A DNA stretch of 44,979 nt. Source: Pseudomonas avellanae BPIC 631. Its GTDB lineage: Bacteria > Pseudomonadota > Gammaproteobacteria > Pseudomonadales > Pseudomonadaceae. Every line of letters starts with the position of its first letter. The first letter of the stretch is position 1. Under the pieces are notes generated by a model. That model had not been told where the DNA came from and did not search any database. It saw only the letters and a program-made list of their open reading frames with translations. The translations under genes were made by a program, and so were the position numbers. The stretch lies in the NCBI RefSeq assembly GCF_000444135.1, contig NZ_ATDK01000211.1, positions 1-44,979 of the forward strand, read 5' to 3'. Shown here in pieces: positions 32,884 through 41,957 of the stretch.

Positions 32884-35800
32884 TCATCGGGTTGGTTGCC
32901 GCGATTGCAGCCAGCGTATCTCATGCCCAGGGCGCCACCGTGGAGGCGCAACTGATCGAGCAGGGCCAGTACTGGCAGGCGCGCTCGAACACAGTGCGCG
33001 CCGCCGAAATCTGGCAGAAAGTATTGCTGATCGACGCCAATCAGGTGCAAGCGCTTTATGGCATGGGCCTGATCGGCGTCAAACAGAACAAACCGCAACA
33101 GGCGCAAACCTACCTGACGCGCCTGCAAGCGCTGTCGCCAGTGCCCTGGCAGGCGGTGCAGCTGGAGCAGGACATTGCCCTTGGCCAGCCGCAAAATCAG
33201 GCGCTGCTGGATGACGCCCGACGCCTGGCCGACGCCGATGAGCGTGACAAGGCGACCGGGGTGTTTCGCCAGTTGTTCAACGGCCGTTTACCTCAAGGCA
33301 CTGTGGGCCGCGAGTACTACACCAACCTGGGCTTCAACAACGGGGACTGGCCCGAGGCGCGCAAGGGCTTTGAACGCCTGATGCGGCAGAACCCGGACGA
33401 CTCGATTCTGGCGCTGTTCTTCGCCAAGCACTTGGCCCGCCGCGAAGACAGCCGCGCCGAAGGCATCGCTGCTTTGGCGCGCCTGAGCACTCACCCGGAC
33501 ATCGCCGGCGATGCCGATCAGAGCTGGCGCATGGCGCTGGTCTGGATCGGCCCGCCTGCGGCTGCACAGGTGCCACTGTTTGACGCGTTTCTCAAGGTTC
33601 ATCCCGACGATCAGGAAATCCGCGACCAGTTGAACAAGGGCCGCCAGCAGAACTCCAGTGGCGCTGCCTCAGGCTGGCAGCAAGACCCGCTGGTGGCGCG
33701 CGGGTTGAAGGCGCTGGACAGAAATGATCACGCGGCGGCCGAAGAAGCCTTTGCCGCCCGCCTGAAAATCAAGGCGGACGATGCCGACGCGCTGGGCGGC
33801 CTAGGCGTGGTGCGTCAGCAGCAGAACCGGCTGCCTGAAGCCGAACAATTGCTGACCCGCGCCACGCGTCAGCCGGGCGGTGCGCGCTGGAAAAACGCGC
33901 TGGAAAACGCACAGCTCTGGACCTCGCTGCAACAAGCCCGTGATCTACAGGCCAAAGGGCAAACCAGCCAGGCTCAAGCGCTGCTGGCGCAGGCGCAGCG
34001 GCAAAACCCTGACAGCATCGACGTGCGTTTGACCCTGGCCGACGTGCAGGTGCAGGCCGGGCAACTGGACGCCGCGCAAGCGGGCTATCGTCAGGTACTG
34101 GCCACCCAGCGCGGCAACCCGCAGGCAATACGCGGGCTGATCAATGTGCTGGCCCAGCGTGGTCAGGCTGATGAAGCGCTACGCCTGCTCGACACATTGT
34201 CGCCGGGCGAACAGGCCAAACTGGGCGACAGCGGTCGTTTCAAGGCGCTGCGTTCCACCCAGGTGGCGCGGCTGGCCGAGCAGCGTGGCGATGTTCGTGC
34301 TGCCCAGGCGGCCTTGAAAGACGCGGTGAAGAACGACCCGGACAATGTCTGGACGCGTTTTGACCTGGCGCGCCTGTACCTCAAGACCGACGAAGCGCCC
34401 AAGGCGCGCGCGCTGATCGACGAGCTGCTCAAGGCCCAGCCCAACAATATCGATGCGCTCTACACCAGCGCGCTGCTGTCGGTGGAAATGGGCCAGTGGC
34501 AGGACGCACAGACCACGTTTGCGCGTATCCCGGTTGATCAGCGCACGCCGGACATGAAAGCGCTCGCTGATGAAATCACCATGACCGTGCAGATCAACCT
34601 GGCTATCGGCATCGCCCGGCGCGGTCAGCGCCAGGAAGCGTTGGCGCTGCTCGATCGCTTGCAACCGGTCGCCAGCGGCAGCCCGGAGCGTCAACTCACG
34701 CTGGCCAACGCTTACATCGATGCGGGCGAGCCCGCGCGCGGTCGGGACATGGCCCGTGCGGCCATCGCTCAGGCCCCTGCGCCGTCGGCCGACCTGATGC
34801 TGCAATACGCCGGTCTGCTGCTCGCAGCGGGCGATGACGTGCAGGTCAATGCGATCCTGCGCAACGTGCAGGGTCAGCCGATGAGCGCGCAGGCCCGCAA
34901 ACGTTTTGATGACCTTTTGTACCGCTACCGTATTCGCCAGGCCGATCTGCTGCGTGAAGGCGGTGATCTGGCGGGCGCATACGATACGCTGGCACCGGCT
35001 TTGGCGCAGCGCCCGGACGACATTCAGGCGGTGTCGGCCTTCGCCCGGATGTACACCGCCAACGGAGACAGCGCCCGAGCGTTCGAGCTGTACAAACCGT
35101 TGTTGCAGCGTCAGCCCAATGACCCGCAAGTACTGCTGGGCGCAGCTGATGCGGCGGTCAAAGCGCATGATTATGGTTTTGCCGAAAAAGCCCTGAGCCA
35201 GTTCCGCAAACTGGAGCGCAACGAACCGCAGACCCTGACCGAAGCCGCACGTATCTACCAGAGCATGGGGCAGACTGGCGCGGCCACCGAGTTGCTGCGC
35301 AAGGCCGTGGCCATCGAACAGACTGAAAAGCAGCGCGCGATGGCTGCGCAGGCTGTGCCGACCAGCACCACGTCGTCTAACCCGTTTGCGGCGGGTGGTT
35401 CACGTAGTCTGGCGGCGGCTTCGGCGATTCCCGCCCCGGCTCAGGTGTCGCTAAGCGGTGGGAGAGCACTTGAAACAAATAACGCGCCTGACGCACCTGC
35501 TCCGCGTGACACGGCTTACCCCGGCCAGATCGCCGCACAACAACAACAACAACAACCGCTGTCTGCCACACGTGCGCAAAGCGTGCGCGGCAATCCGTTC
35601 ATGGCAGCCACCGACCGTGATCAGGCCAGCGGCGCACAGCAGGCGCTCAATCGCATTCTTGAGCAGCGCAGCGGCTTTGTCAGTCAGGGCCTGACCGTGC
35701 GCAGCAATAACAGCGAGTCGGGTCTGAGCAAACTGACCGTGGTCGAGACCCCGCTTGAGATCAACGTGCCTGCCGGTGATAACCGGGTGGCCGTGCGCGT

Positions 35801-36767
35801 CACGCCGGTGTCGCTGAATGCTGGCAGCGTGAAGTCCGATGCAGGTGCCCGCTTTGGCGGTGGCACCAGCGGTGCTGCGGGTTCGCAGAGCGACAAGGGT
35901 GTCGGCCTGGCGGTAGCGTTCGAGCGCCCCGAAGAAGGCCTCAAGGCCGATATCGGCACCACGCCAATGGGTTTCAAATACACCACGGTTGCGGGTGGCG
36001 CGAGTGTCGACCGGCCGTTGGGTGACAACCCGGACCTGCGCTACGGCCTCAATGTGTCACGGCGTCCGGTGACGGACAGCGTGACCTCGTTTGCCGGTTC
36101 CACCGACGAGCGCAGCGGCCTGTCCTGGGGCGGCGTCACGGCCAACGGCGGGCGTGGCCAGCTCAGCTATGACGACCAGACCATCGGCGGTTATGGCTAC
36201 GGCTCGTGGCACAAACTGGTCGGCAACAACGTGAAATCCAACACCCGAGGCGAAGTGGGTGGCGGCGTTTACTGGTACCTGCGCAATGCCGAGGACAGCA
36301 AACTGACCGCAGGCCTGAGCCTGATGGGCATGAGCTATGACAATGACCAGAGCTACTTCACGTACGGCCACGGTGGTTATTTCAGCCCGCAGAGCTTCTA
36401 TGCCATCGGCGTGCCGGTGATGTGGGCACAGCGCACCGAGCGTTTCAGCTATCAGGTCAAGAGTTCGATCGGGGTCCAGCACTTCAAGCAGGACGGCGCC
36501 GAATTCTTCCCCGACGACAGCACGCTGCAGGCCGCGTCCGGTCAGCGCTACACAGGGCAAAGCAAAACCGGAATTGGCTACAACCTGAGCGCGGCAGGCG
36601 AGTACAAGCTCGATTCCAGCCTGTTCATGGGCGCCAATCTGGGCCTGGACAACGCCCGGGACTATCGCCAGTTCAGCGGCGCGCTTTACCTGCGTTACAT
36701 GTTCGAGGGCATGACCGGCCCGATGGCACTGCCGGTCAGCCCTTACCGTTCACCTTATTCCAACTGA
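32859..36767 (+). CDS. wssE: WssE, outer-membrane cellulose exporter BcsC
   Basis: A 1302-residue BcsC. A signal peptide ends at SHAQG. About 18 TPR-like repeats fill residues 30-830, forming the periplasmic scaffold. A low-complexity linker with polyGln follows (near 894-899, CAA repeated six times at 35538-35555). The C-terminal BCSC_C domain (about 920-1302, with YGYGSWHKLVG and LYLRYMFEGMTGPM) forms the outer-membrane pore. I chose the ATG at 32859 (MPARRHTLV), with GGGAG upstream, over 32847. The gene overlaps wssD by 25 bp. Confidence 0.93.
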   Translation: MPARRHTLVIGLVAAIAASVSHAQGATVEAQLIEQGQYWQARSNTVRAAEIWQKVLLIDANQVQALYGMGLIGVKQNKPQQAQTYLTRLQALSPVPWQAVQLEQDIALGQPQNQALLDDARRLADADERDKATGVFRQLFNGRLPQGTVGREYYTNLGFNNGDWPEARKGFERLMRQNPDDSILALFFAKHLARREDSRAEGIAALARLSTHPDIAGDADQSWRMALVWIGPPAAAQVPLFDAFLKVHPDDQEIRDQLNKGRQQNSSGAASGWQQDPLVARGLKALDRNDHAAAEEAFAARLKIKADDADALGGLGVVRQQQNRLPEAEQLLTRATRQPGGARWKNALENAQLWTSLQQARDLQAKGQTSQAQALLAQAQRQNPDSIDVRLTLADVQVQAGQLDAAQAGYRQVLATQRGNPQAIRGLINVLAQRGQADEALRLLDTLSPGEQAKLGDSGRFKALRSTQVARLAEQRGDVRAAQAALKDAVKNDPDNVWTRFDLARLYLKTDEAPKARALIDELLKAQPNNIDALYTSALLSVEMGQWQDAQTTFARIPVDQRTPDMKALADEITMTVQINLAIGIARRGQRQEALALLDRLQPVASGSPERQLTLANAYIDAGEPARGRDMARAAIAQAPAPSADLMLQYAGLLLAAGDDVQVNAILRNVQGQPMSAQARKRFDDLLYRYRIRQADLLREGGDLAGAYDTLAPALAQRPDDIQAVSAFARMYTANGDSARAFELYKPLLQRQPNDPQVLLGAADAAVKAHDYGFAEKALSQFRKLERNEPQTLTEAARIYQSMGQTGAATELLRKAVAIEQTEKQRAMAAQAVPTSTTSSNPFAAGGSRSLAAASAIPAPAQVSLSGGRALETNNAPDAPAPRDTAYPGQIAAQQQQQQPLSATRAQSVRGNPFMAATDRDQASGAQQALNRILEQRSGFVSQGLTVRSNNSESGLSKLTVVETPLEINVPAGDNRVAVRVTPVSLNAGSVKSDAGARFGGGTSGAAGSQSDKGVGLAVAFERPEEGLKADIGTTPMGFKYTTVAGGASVDRPLGDNPDLRYGLNVSRRPVTDSVTSFAGSTDERSGLSWGGVTANGGRGQLSYDDQTIGGYGYGSWHKLVGNNVKSNTRGEVGGGVYWYLRNAEDSKLTAGLSLMGMSYDNDQSYFTYGHGGYFSPQSFYAIGVPVMWAQRTERFSYQVKSSIGVQHFKQDGAEFFPDDSTLQAASGQRYTGQSKTGIGYNLSAAGEYKLDSSLFMGANLGLDNARDYRQFSGALYLRYMFEGMTGPMALPVSPYRSPYSN
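35538..35555 (+). repeat. CAA trinucleotide repeat (x6) in wssE
   Basis: Six tandem CAA codons encode a Gln run in the linker between the TPR region and the barrel. Changes by whole units would only alter linker length. Confidence 0.8.
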
Positions 36768-36782
36768 TTTCTGGAGAATTCG

Positions 36783-37448
36783 ATGCCTTCCGTTCTTGCC
36801 GGTATGACCCTTCTGGTCTTGGGAGAAAGCCACATGAGTCTGGCCGATCATTTGATGGAACCGCTGCACGACAACCTGACCAGACAGGGCGCTATCGTGC
36901 ATTCGATCGGTGCCTGTGGCGCGAGTGCCGGTGACTGGCTGATCACTAAAAAGGTCGATTGTGGGGCCGAGCAAAAAGGCAACGGCAAGATCGTCATCAA
37001 GGGACGTGACGCCACGACCACGCCCATCGGCGAGCTGATTGCGGCCGACAAGCCTGATCTGGTGGTGATCGTGATCGGCGACACCATGGCTTCCTATGAC
37101 AAGCCTTCGTTTCCCAAGGCCTGGGCATGGCAGAGCGTCACCGGCCTGACCAAGGCGATTGCGGCCACGGGCACCAAGTGCGCCTGGGTGGGCCCTGCGT
37201 GGGGCAAGGTGGGTGGCATGTACCAGAAGAACGATGCGCGCACTCAGTTGATGTCGCAGTTTCTGGCCAGCAACGTGGCGCCCTGCACGTACATCGACTC
37301 GCTGAGCTTCTCTAAACCGGGACAATGGATCACCACCGACGGCCAGCATTTTACCGTCGCCGGTTATAAATCCTGGGGCACCGCGATTGGCGATGCCTTG
37401 GGCAAACTCCCGGTCACCAGTGTCAGCGCAGCCGGAGCGAAGCAATGA
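36783..37448 (+). CDS. wssF: WssF, SGNH-type protein of cellulose acetylation
   Basis: A 221-residue protein with SGNH-hydrolase features: LVLGESHMSL (block I, GESH), IGACGASAGDW, VIVIGDTMASYD and the C-terminal catalytic pair DGQHFTVAGY. There is no obvious signal peptide, so it may act in the cytoplasm or depend on other factors. In P. fluorescens the wssF-I genes are needed to acetylate the cellulose; WssF is thought to present the acetyl group to the machinery. GGAGA lies 5 nt upstream of the ATG. Its TGA overlaps wssG (ATGA). Confidence 0.88.
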   Translation: MPSVLAGMTLLVLGESHMSLADHLMEPLHDNLTRQGAIVHSIGACGASAGDWLITKKVDCGAEQKGNGKIVIKGRDATTTPIGELIAADKPDLVVIVIGDTMASYDKPSFPKAWAWQSVTGLTKAIAATGTKCAWVGPAWGKVGGMYQKNDARTQLMSQFLASNVAPCTYIDSLSFSKPGQWITTDGQHFTVAGYKSWGTAIGDALGKLPVTSVSAAGAKQ

Positions 37449-38119
37449 TCGCCCTGCGCCTGATGGCCGGTAGCGTCGCGGCCCTGTTGATCGGTGCTCA
37501 AGCGCAGGCGGCCGACATCGCCCTGTACCCGACAGGCCCGGCGCAGGATTCGGCGTTCATTCGCTTTATCAATGCCACTGCCGCGCCGCTGCAAGTGGTT
37601 GCCCAGGAAGGCCAGGCACCGTTGCAACTGGACGCGGCAAAACCGGTGTCGCTGTTTTTTCCGGTGCAGGCCAGCAGCTCGATAAAAGGCACGTTGATCA
37701 GCGGCGAGAAAAAGCTGCCGATGGACGTCAGCGTCGAGCCGGGCGAGTTCGCCACCGTCGTCCTCACTGTGCAGCCTGATGGCAGCCTTGCGCCGGTGAC
37801 GGTGCGTGAGCAGCCTGATGATTTCAACGGTTTGAAGGCATCGCTGGCGTTTTTCAGTCTGGATGCCGGTTGTGCGGAGGCAAGCCTGCGTCCGGCGGGT
37901 CGCACGGCTGATCTGTTCAAGGCGATCCCGACCGGTACGTTGCAGCGCCGTTCGATCAATCCGGTGAGCCTGTCGGTGCAGTTGGTCTGCGCCAACGCCA
38001 CTGTCGGCGCACCGCTGGATCTGGGTGACCTCAAGGCCGGTGAACGCTACAGCGTATTGCTGGTGCCGTCCGCCACAGGCCCGCGCCTGTTGTCGGCCAC
38101 GGACACGCTGTCCAACTGA
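37445..38119 (+). CDS. wssG: WssG, AlgF-like periplasmic acetylation protein
   Basis: A 224-residue protein with a Sec signal ending at AQAADIALY and two beta-rich domains. The opening IALYPTGPAQDSAFIRFINAT is like AlgF of alginate acetylation. AlgF homologues are periplasmic partners that help relay acetyl groups between the MBOAT protein and the SGNH transferase. It overlaps wssF by 4 bp and lies 18 bp before wssH, as in a coupled operon. Confidence 0.88.
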   Translation: MIALRLMAGSVAALLIGAQAQAADIALYPTGPAQDSAFIRFINATAAPLQVVAQEGQAPLQLDAAKPVSLFFPVQASSSIKGTLISGEKKLPMDVSVEPGEFATVVLTVQPDGSLAPVTVREQPDDFNGLKASLAFFSLDAGCAEASLRPAGRTADLFKAIPTGTLQRRSINPVSLSVQLVCANATVGAPLDLGDLKAGERYSVLLVPSATGPRLLSATDTLSN

Positions 38120-38137
38120 TCGGGTTCTGTCGTCGTT

Positions 38138-39553
38138 ATGGTATTCGCCTCGCTCGAGTTTCTGATGGTGTTCCTGCCGGCTTTTTTGCTGGCCTATGCC
38201 GCAAGCCCTGCGGCCTGGCGCAACGTCATTCTGTTGATCGGCAGCTGGTTGTTCTACGGCTGGCTGAGCCCGCTGTTTCTGAGCCTGCACATCGTGTTGA
38301 CGATCGTGGCCTGGGTCGGCGGTTTGCTGGTCGATCGGGCGCGGCAAGGTTCAACAGGGCGAGTGCGTCTGCTGGTGGCACTGATCGTGTTCAACACCGC
38401 CGTGTTGTGCTGGTACAAATACGCCAACATCGTCGCCGGCAGCTGGAATCAGTTGATCACGTATTACGGGGCGATGCCGCTGGAATGGCAGCGCGTGGCG
38501 TTACCGGCCGGGCTGTCATTCATCGTGCTGCAGGCGATTTCCTATCTGGTGGATGTGCACCGGCACACCGTGCCGGTCGAGCGCAGCTTCATCAATTACG
38601 CGACCTACATCTCGATGTTCGGCCACTCGATTGCCGGGCCGATCATTCGCTATGACTGGGTGCGCCGCGAGTTGGTGCAGCGTCATTTCAACCGCCTGAA
38701 TTTCGCGCTGGGCGCGCGCCGTTTCATGATCGGCATGAGCATGAAAGTGCTGGTGGCCGACACCTTGTCGCCGTTGGTCGATGTGGCGTTTCACTTGCCC
38801 GATCCGTCGCTGGTCGATGCCTGGATCGGCTGCCTGGCGTACTCGCTGCAACTGTTTTTCGACTTCGCCGGTTACAGCTCCATGGCCATCGGCCTGGGAT
38901 TGATGCTGGGTTTTCACTTTCCCGAGAACTTCAACCGGCCTTACCTGGCCAGCAGCATTCAGGACTTCTGGCGACGCTGGCACCTGTCGCTGTCCAGCTG
39001 GTTGCGCGACTACCTGTACATCGCGCTGGGCGGCAATCGGCATGGCGTCTGGAACACCTATCGCAACCTGTTTCTGACCATGGCCATCGCCGGTCTGTGG
39101 CATGGCGGCGACAGCTGGAACTACCTGTTGTGGGGCGCGGCGCATGGCGTGGCGCTGTGCGTGGATCGCGCCTGGTCGCGCTCCAGCCTGCCCGCTGTTC
39201 CCAAACCACTGGCGCACGTGTTGACGCTGCTGTTTGTGTGCCTGGCCTGGACGCTGTTCCGCGCGCCGGATTTTGCCACTGCGCTGACCATGTATGCCGG
39301 ACAGTTCGGCCTGCATGGCCTGGGGCTGGGCGATGCATTGGCCGTGACCCTGCGCCCGGCGCACGGCATGGCGGCGCTGCTGGGCGTGGCCTGTGTGCTC
39401 GCGCCGTTGTGGCAGGTTCGCGTTGAGCAGCGCTTCGCCAGTCGCCCTCTGTTCATAGCGGGCGCCGCACTGTGGCCGGTGGCCGGCTTTCTGTTGTCGT
39501 TCGCGCTGATTGCCAGCCGCGAGACAGTTCCTTTTCTATATTTCCAGTTCTGA
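38138..39553 (+). CDS. wssH: WssH, MBOAT O-acyltransferase (AlgI-like)
   Basis: A 471-residue polytopic membrane protein. The MBOAT signature includes DFWRRWHLSLSSWLRDYLYI (as in AlgI/DltB) and the catalytic His region LWHGGDSWNYLLWGAAHG. It moves acetyl groups from a cytoplasmic donor across the inner membrane for cellulose acetylation. The N-terminus MVFASLEFLMVFLP is AlgI-like, supporting the start at 38138 despite a weak ribosome site. Confidence 0.92.
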   Translation: MVFASLEFLMVFLPAFLLAYAASPAAWRNVILLIGSWLFYGWLSPLFLSLHIVLTIVAWVGGLLVDRARQGSTGRVRLLVALIVFNTAVLCWYKYANIVAGSWNQLITYYGAMPLEWQRVALPAGLSFIVLQAISYLVDVHRHTVPVERSFINYATYISMFGHSIAGPIIRYDWVRRELVQRHFNRLNFALGARRFMIGMSMKVLVADTLSPLVDVAFHLPDPSLVDAWIGCLAYSLQLFFDFAGYSSMAIGLGLMLGFHFPENFNRPYLASSIQDFWRRWHLSLSSWLRDYLYIALGGNRHGVWNTYRNLFLTMAIAGLWHGGDSWNYLLWGAAHGVALCVDRAWSRSSLPAVPKPLAHVLTLLFVCLAWTLFRAPDFATALTMYAGQFGLHGLGLGDALAVTLRPAHGMAALLGVACVLAPLWQVRVEQRFASRPLFIAGAALWPVAGFLLSFALIASRETVPFLYFQF

Positions 39554-39564
39554 GGTCGGTGGCC

Positions 39565-40704
39565 ATGACTGCTCCGTCTGCTGTACCGCCTCCTCCCAGC
39601 GAACTGGCCGTGCGTACCTGTGGCGTGGCGGGCATCACGCTGGCGGTTTTCATCGGCGTCGGCTTGCTGGCCTCTTGCATGCTGCTGGCCAGCGGCAAGG
39701 TCGAGTTGCTGCCAAAACCCCTCACCCTCGACGCAGCGCTGCATGGCGAGGTGACTCACAAACTGGCCAGGCAACTGTCAGGGACTTTTCTGGCGCAGCG
39801 CGCAGCGAATATCGAGCGTGGCGCAAGCTGGTTGCTGTTTCACGACACCGGCCCGCAGGTCCGTCAGGGGTGTCCGGGCTGGCTTTTTCTGACCGATGAA
39901 TTCAGGCTCAATCGCGACGCGCAGGCCAATGCGCAACACAAGGCGCAGGCCGTCATCAATGTGCAACGCAGCCTGAAAAAGCGCGGCATCGACCTGCTGG
40001 TCGCCGTGGTGCCAGACAAAAGCCGCATTGCTGCAGCCCAACTGTGCGGGCTTTATCGCCCCGAGGTGCAGCAGGCCCGTGTTGTGCAATGGACCACCAG
40101 CCTTAAAGCCGCCGGTGTCGATACGCTGGACCTGACCGCTACCCTGCAACCGCTGGGTGAAACCGCATACCTGCACACCGACACGCACTGGAGCGAATGC
40201 GGTGCCAACGTGGCCGCCAGAGCGCTGGCACTGCACCTGCGCAAAGCCGGCTTTCAGGCCACTCCACAACGGCAGTTTCAAACCAGCATCGCCCCGATTG
40301 CCGAGCGCCCCGGCGATCTGGTGCGTTTGGCCGGGCTCGACTGGCTACCGCTGTCGTTGCAGCCTGCCGCACAAAGCGTCGCCGCCACGCAAATCACCGA
40401 GCTTGCCAGTGAAGCAGCGGCAGGCGGCGACAACCTCGACGACCTGTTCGGCGACAGCAACCTGCCCAACGTCGCCTTGATCGGCACCTCGTTCTCACGC
40501 AATTCGGGTTTTGTCGGGTTTATACAGCGCGAACTCGGTGCACCGATTGGCAACTTCGCCAAGGACGGCGGCGAGTTCTCGGGCGCTGCCAACGTCTATT
40601 TCGACAACCCGGCCTTTCGCCAGACGCCGCCAAAACTGCTGATCTGGGAAATCCCGGAGCGGGATTTGCAGACGGTTTATGAGGTGGTCGACCTTCGGCC
40701 ATAA
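39565..40704 (+). CDS. wssI: WssI, AlgJ/AlgX-like SGNH acetyltransferase
   Basis: A 379-residue protein with one N-terminal membrane helix (about 22-44) and a periplasmic AlgX/AlgJ SGNH domain. The Asp-His pair is in HTDTHWSECG and the Ser in GTSFSRNSG. It probably transfers acetyl to the nascent cellulose. The start is the ATG at 39565 (MTAPSAVPPPP) with GAGG upstream; the ORF extends back into wssH. It is the last gene of the operon: no wssJ-like paralogue of wssA follows, as in P. syringae loci and unlike P. fluorescens SBW25. Confidence 0.9.
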   Translation: MTAPSAVPPPPSELAVRTCGVAGITLAVFIGVGLLASCMLLASGKVELLPKPLTLDAALHGEVTHKLARQLSGTFLAQRAANIERGASWLLFHDTGPQVRQGCPGWLFLTDEFRLNRDAQANAQHKAQAVINVQRSLKKRGIDLLVAVVPDKSRIAAAQLCGLYRPEVQQARVVQWTTSLKAAGVDTLDLTATLQPLGETAYLHTDTHWSECGANVAARALALHLRKAGFQATPQRQFQTSIAPIAERPGDLVRLAGLDWLPLSLQPAAQSVAATQITELASEAAAGGDNLDDLFGDSNLPNVALIGTSFSRNSGFVGFIQRELGAPIGNFAKDGGEFSGAANVYFDNPAFRQTPPKLLIWEIPERDLQTVYEVVDLRP

Positions 40705-40758
40705 CGATATCAAATTCGCACCTGACTTTATCGAGCAACTGGCTGTCCCGTATCAAGC

Positions 40759-41220
40759 TCATTCCAAACGCGGATCAACCACAAACTCCAGTTCCCGGGC
40801 CTTTGCCACAACAGCCTGAAATTCCGGGTGGCGGGCGTTGAGCAGGTAGTTGGACTCGCGCGGGATGATCACGCTGGGCACGGCCAGCGCGAGGCTTTGG
40901 CCGGAGGCCAGCCAGGCGTCGCCGAATGAGGCGGTGGCTTGGGGCGCGGGTTCTTCGCGCCAGTCGGGGGGCAGGGTGTCGGGGCGGGCGTTGAGGATAT
41001 GTGCTTCGGCGATCTGCAGTTCCAGCATGGCGTAATGCCGGGCCACGCCGCTGTTGTTCAGGTGAACCAGTATTTCCAGTAACGCCAGCGATTCGCTGCC
41101 CGCGCAGTACACGCAGGCATTGCCTTTACTGTTCCAGCGTCCGCCGTAGAGCTTTGCGCCTTCGCCGTCGAACGCTTGGGCCAGCCATTTGCGTTTGACC
41201 AGGCGATACACCGCAATCAC
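40759..41220 (-). CDS. RES-domain toxin (NAD+ phosphorylase family)
   Basis: A 153-residue RES protein: a conserved N-terminal Arg (YRLVKRKW), GAKLYGGRWNSKG containing the GRWN motif, the Glu/Ser-bearing segment YCAGSESLALLEILVH, and PSVIIPRESNYLLNARHPEF. RES toxins deplete NAD+ in the cell. The start is the GTG at 41220, which overlaps the antitoxin TGA by 4 bp (GTGA); the longer ORF to 41340 runs inside the antitoxin gene. It is converging with wssI. GTG start and overlap suggest the toxin is made in a set ratio to its antitoxin. Confidence 0.88.
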   Translation of the reverse strand: MIAVYRLVKRKWLAQAFDGEGAKLYGGRWNSKGNACVYCAGSESLALLEILVHLNNSGVARHYAMLELQIAEAHILNARPDTLPPDWREEPAPQATASFGDAWLASGQSLALAVPSVIIPRESNYLLNARHPEFQAVVAKARELEFVVDPRLE

Positions 41221-41666
41221 GCCACGACTCCATGTTCCAGCCGACCAACCAGGTCCAGCACGGCCTGGGCTTCGGCTGAGGTGGCGAGCATTTCCAGCGG
41301 TCTGCGATTGCCCAGCCCATAGACCGGATTGGCCAGCCACAGGCGCGTGGCTTCGGTGTCGTCTTCAAACAGGTCCAGCGCAGCCTTGTAGACGGCTGCC
41401 AAGCGAAACAGACGGTCACTTTCCTCGGCATTGAAGCGGCGCACCTTGAGGCGCCGCTGCAAGGTCGCCGGGGCGATACCCAGATGTTCAGCCAGCGTCG
41501 AGCGGTTCAGGTCGGTGTACTGCGCCAGACGCTCGAACACTTCATAGGGCAAGCCGCTGTGCAGCGCTGTGTACAAGCGAGTGCCACGCGCCGGAATACC
41601 GAGGTGCTGCCAGAAATCGTCCTGCCGGGGCAGGGCGGGATGGTAATCGCTGATGGGCAGAGACAT
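41217..41666 (-). CDS. Xre/DUF2384 antitoxin of the RES pair
   Basis: A 149-residue antitoxin. The N-terminal half contains a helix-turn-helix (DLNRSTLAEHLGIAPATLQRR-like region, residues about 50-72), and the C-terminal half is the toxin-binding DUF2384 part (FEDDTEATRLWLANPVYGLG). It binds and neutralises the RES toxin encoded immediately downstream and should repress its own promoter. GAGG lies just before the ATG at 41666, and inverted ATCAAGTGAT-type sites are found upstream. Confidence 0.9.
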   Translation of the reverse strand: MSLPISDYHPALPRQDDFWQHLGIPARGTRLYTALHSGLPYEVFERLAQYTDLNRSTLAEHLGIAPATLQRRLKVRRFNAEESDRLFRLAAVYKAALDLFEDDTEATRLWLANPVYGLGNRRPLEMLATSAEAQAVLDLVGRLEHGVVA

Positions 41667-41687
41667 GACACACCTCGTTATTGATCT

Positions 41688-41720
41688 ATCGAGTGATTGC
41701 TATTAAATCTATCACTTGAT
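41688..41720 (-). promoter_or_regulatory. Candidate operator pair of the Xre-RES promoter
   Basis: ATCGAGTGAT (41688-41697) and ATCACTTGAT (41711-41720) are inverted repeats with one mismatch, centred on an AT-rich stretch that could hold the -10 on the minus strand. ATCTATC also recurs directly at 41684 and 41708. This fits antitoxin autoregulation. Confidence 0.55.
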
Positions 41721-41957
41721 GGTAAGCCCGTTTGGCGGGTCGCGGTAGTGATTTGCAGCAACAAAAAGTGACTTAAATTACAGAAACGCCAAACAGCGCC
41801 GACTTAAGGCTTATAGGTTTAGTTTGAATGTTGTTGAGCGAGCGTTATAGGCTCAGTGTCAGATCGATCTCGACAGTGCCCAATCTCGGTAGTGCCGTCG
41901 AACGCGTACGTGCTGTCCCCGTCGCCAGCCTGATTTTTTTGCAGTGAGAACTACACG

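Noticed and set aside
34179..35168. 329-codon minus-strand open frame in wssE
   Set aside because: Antisense of the TPR region; no recognisable family or ribosome site.
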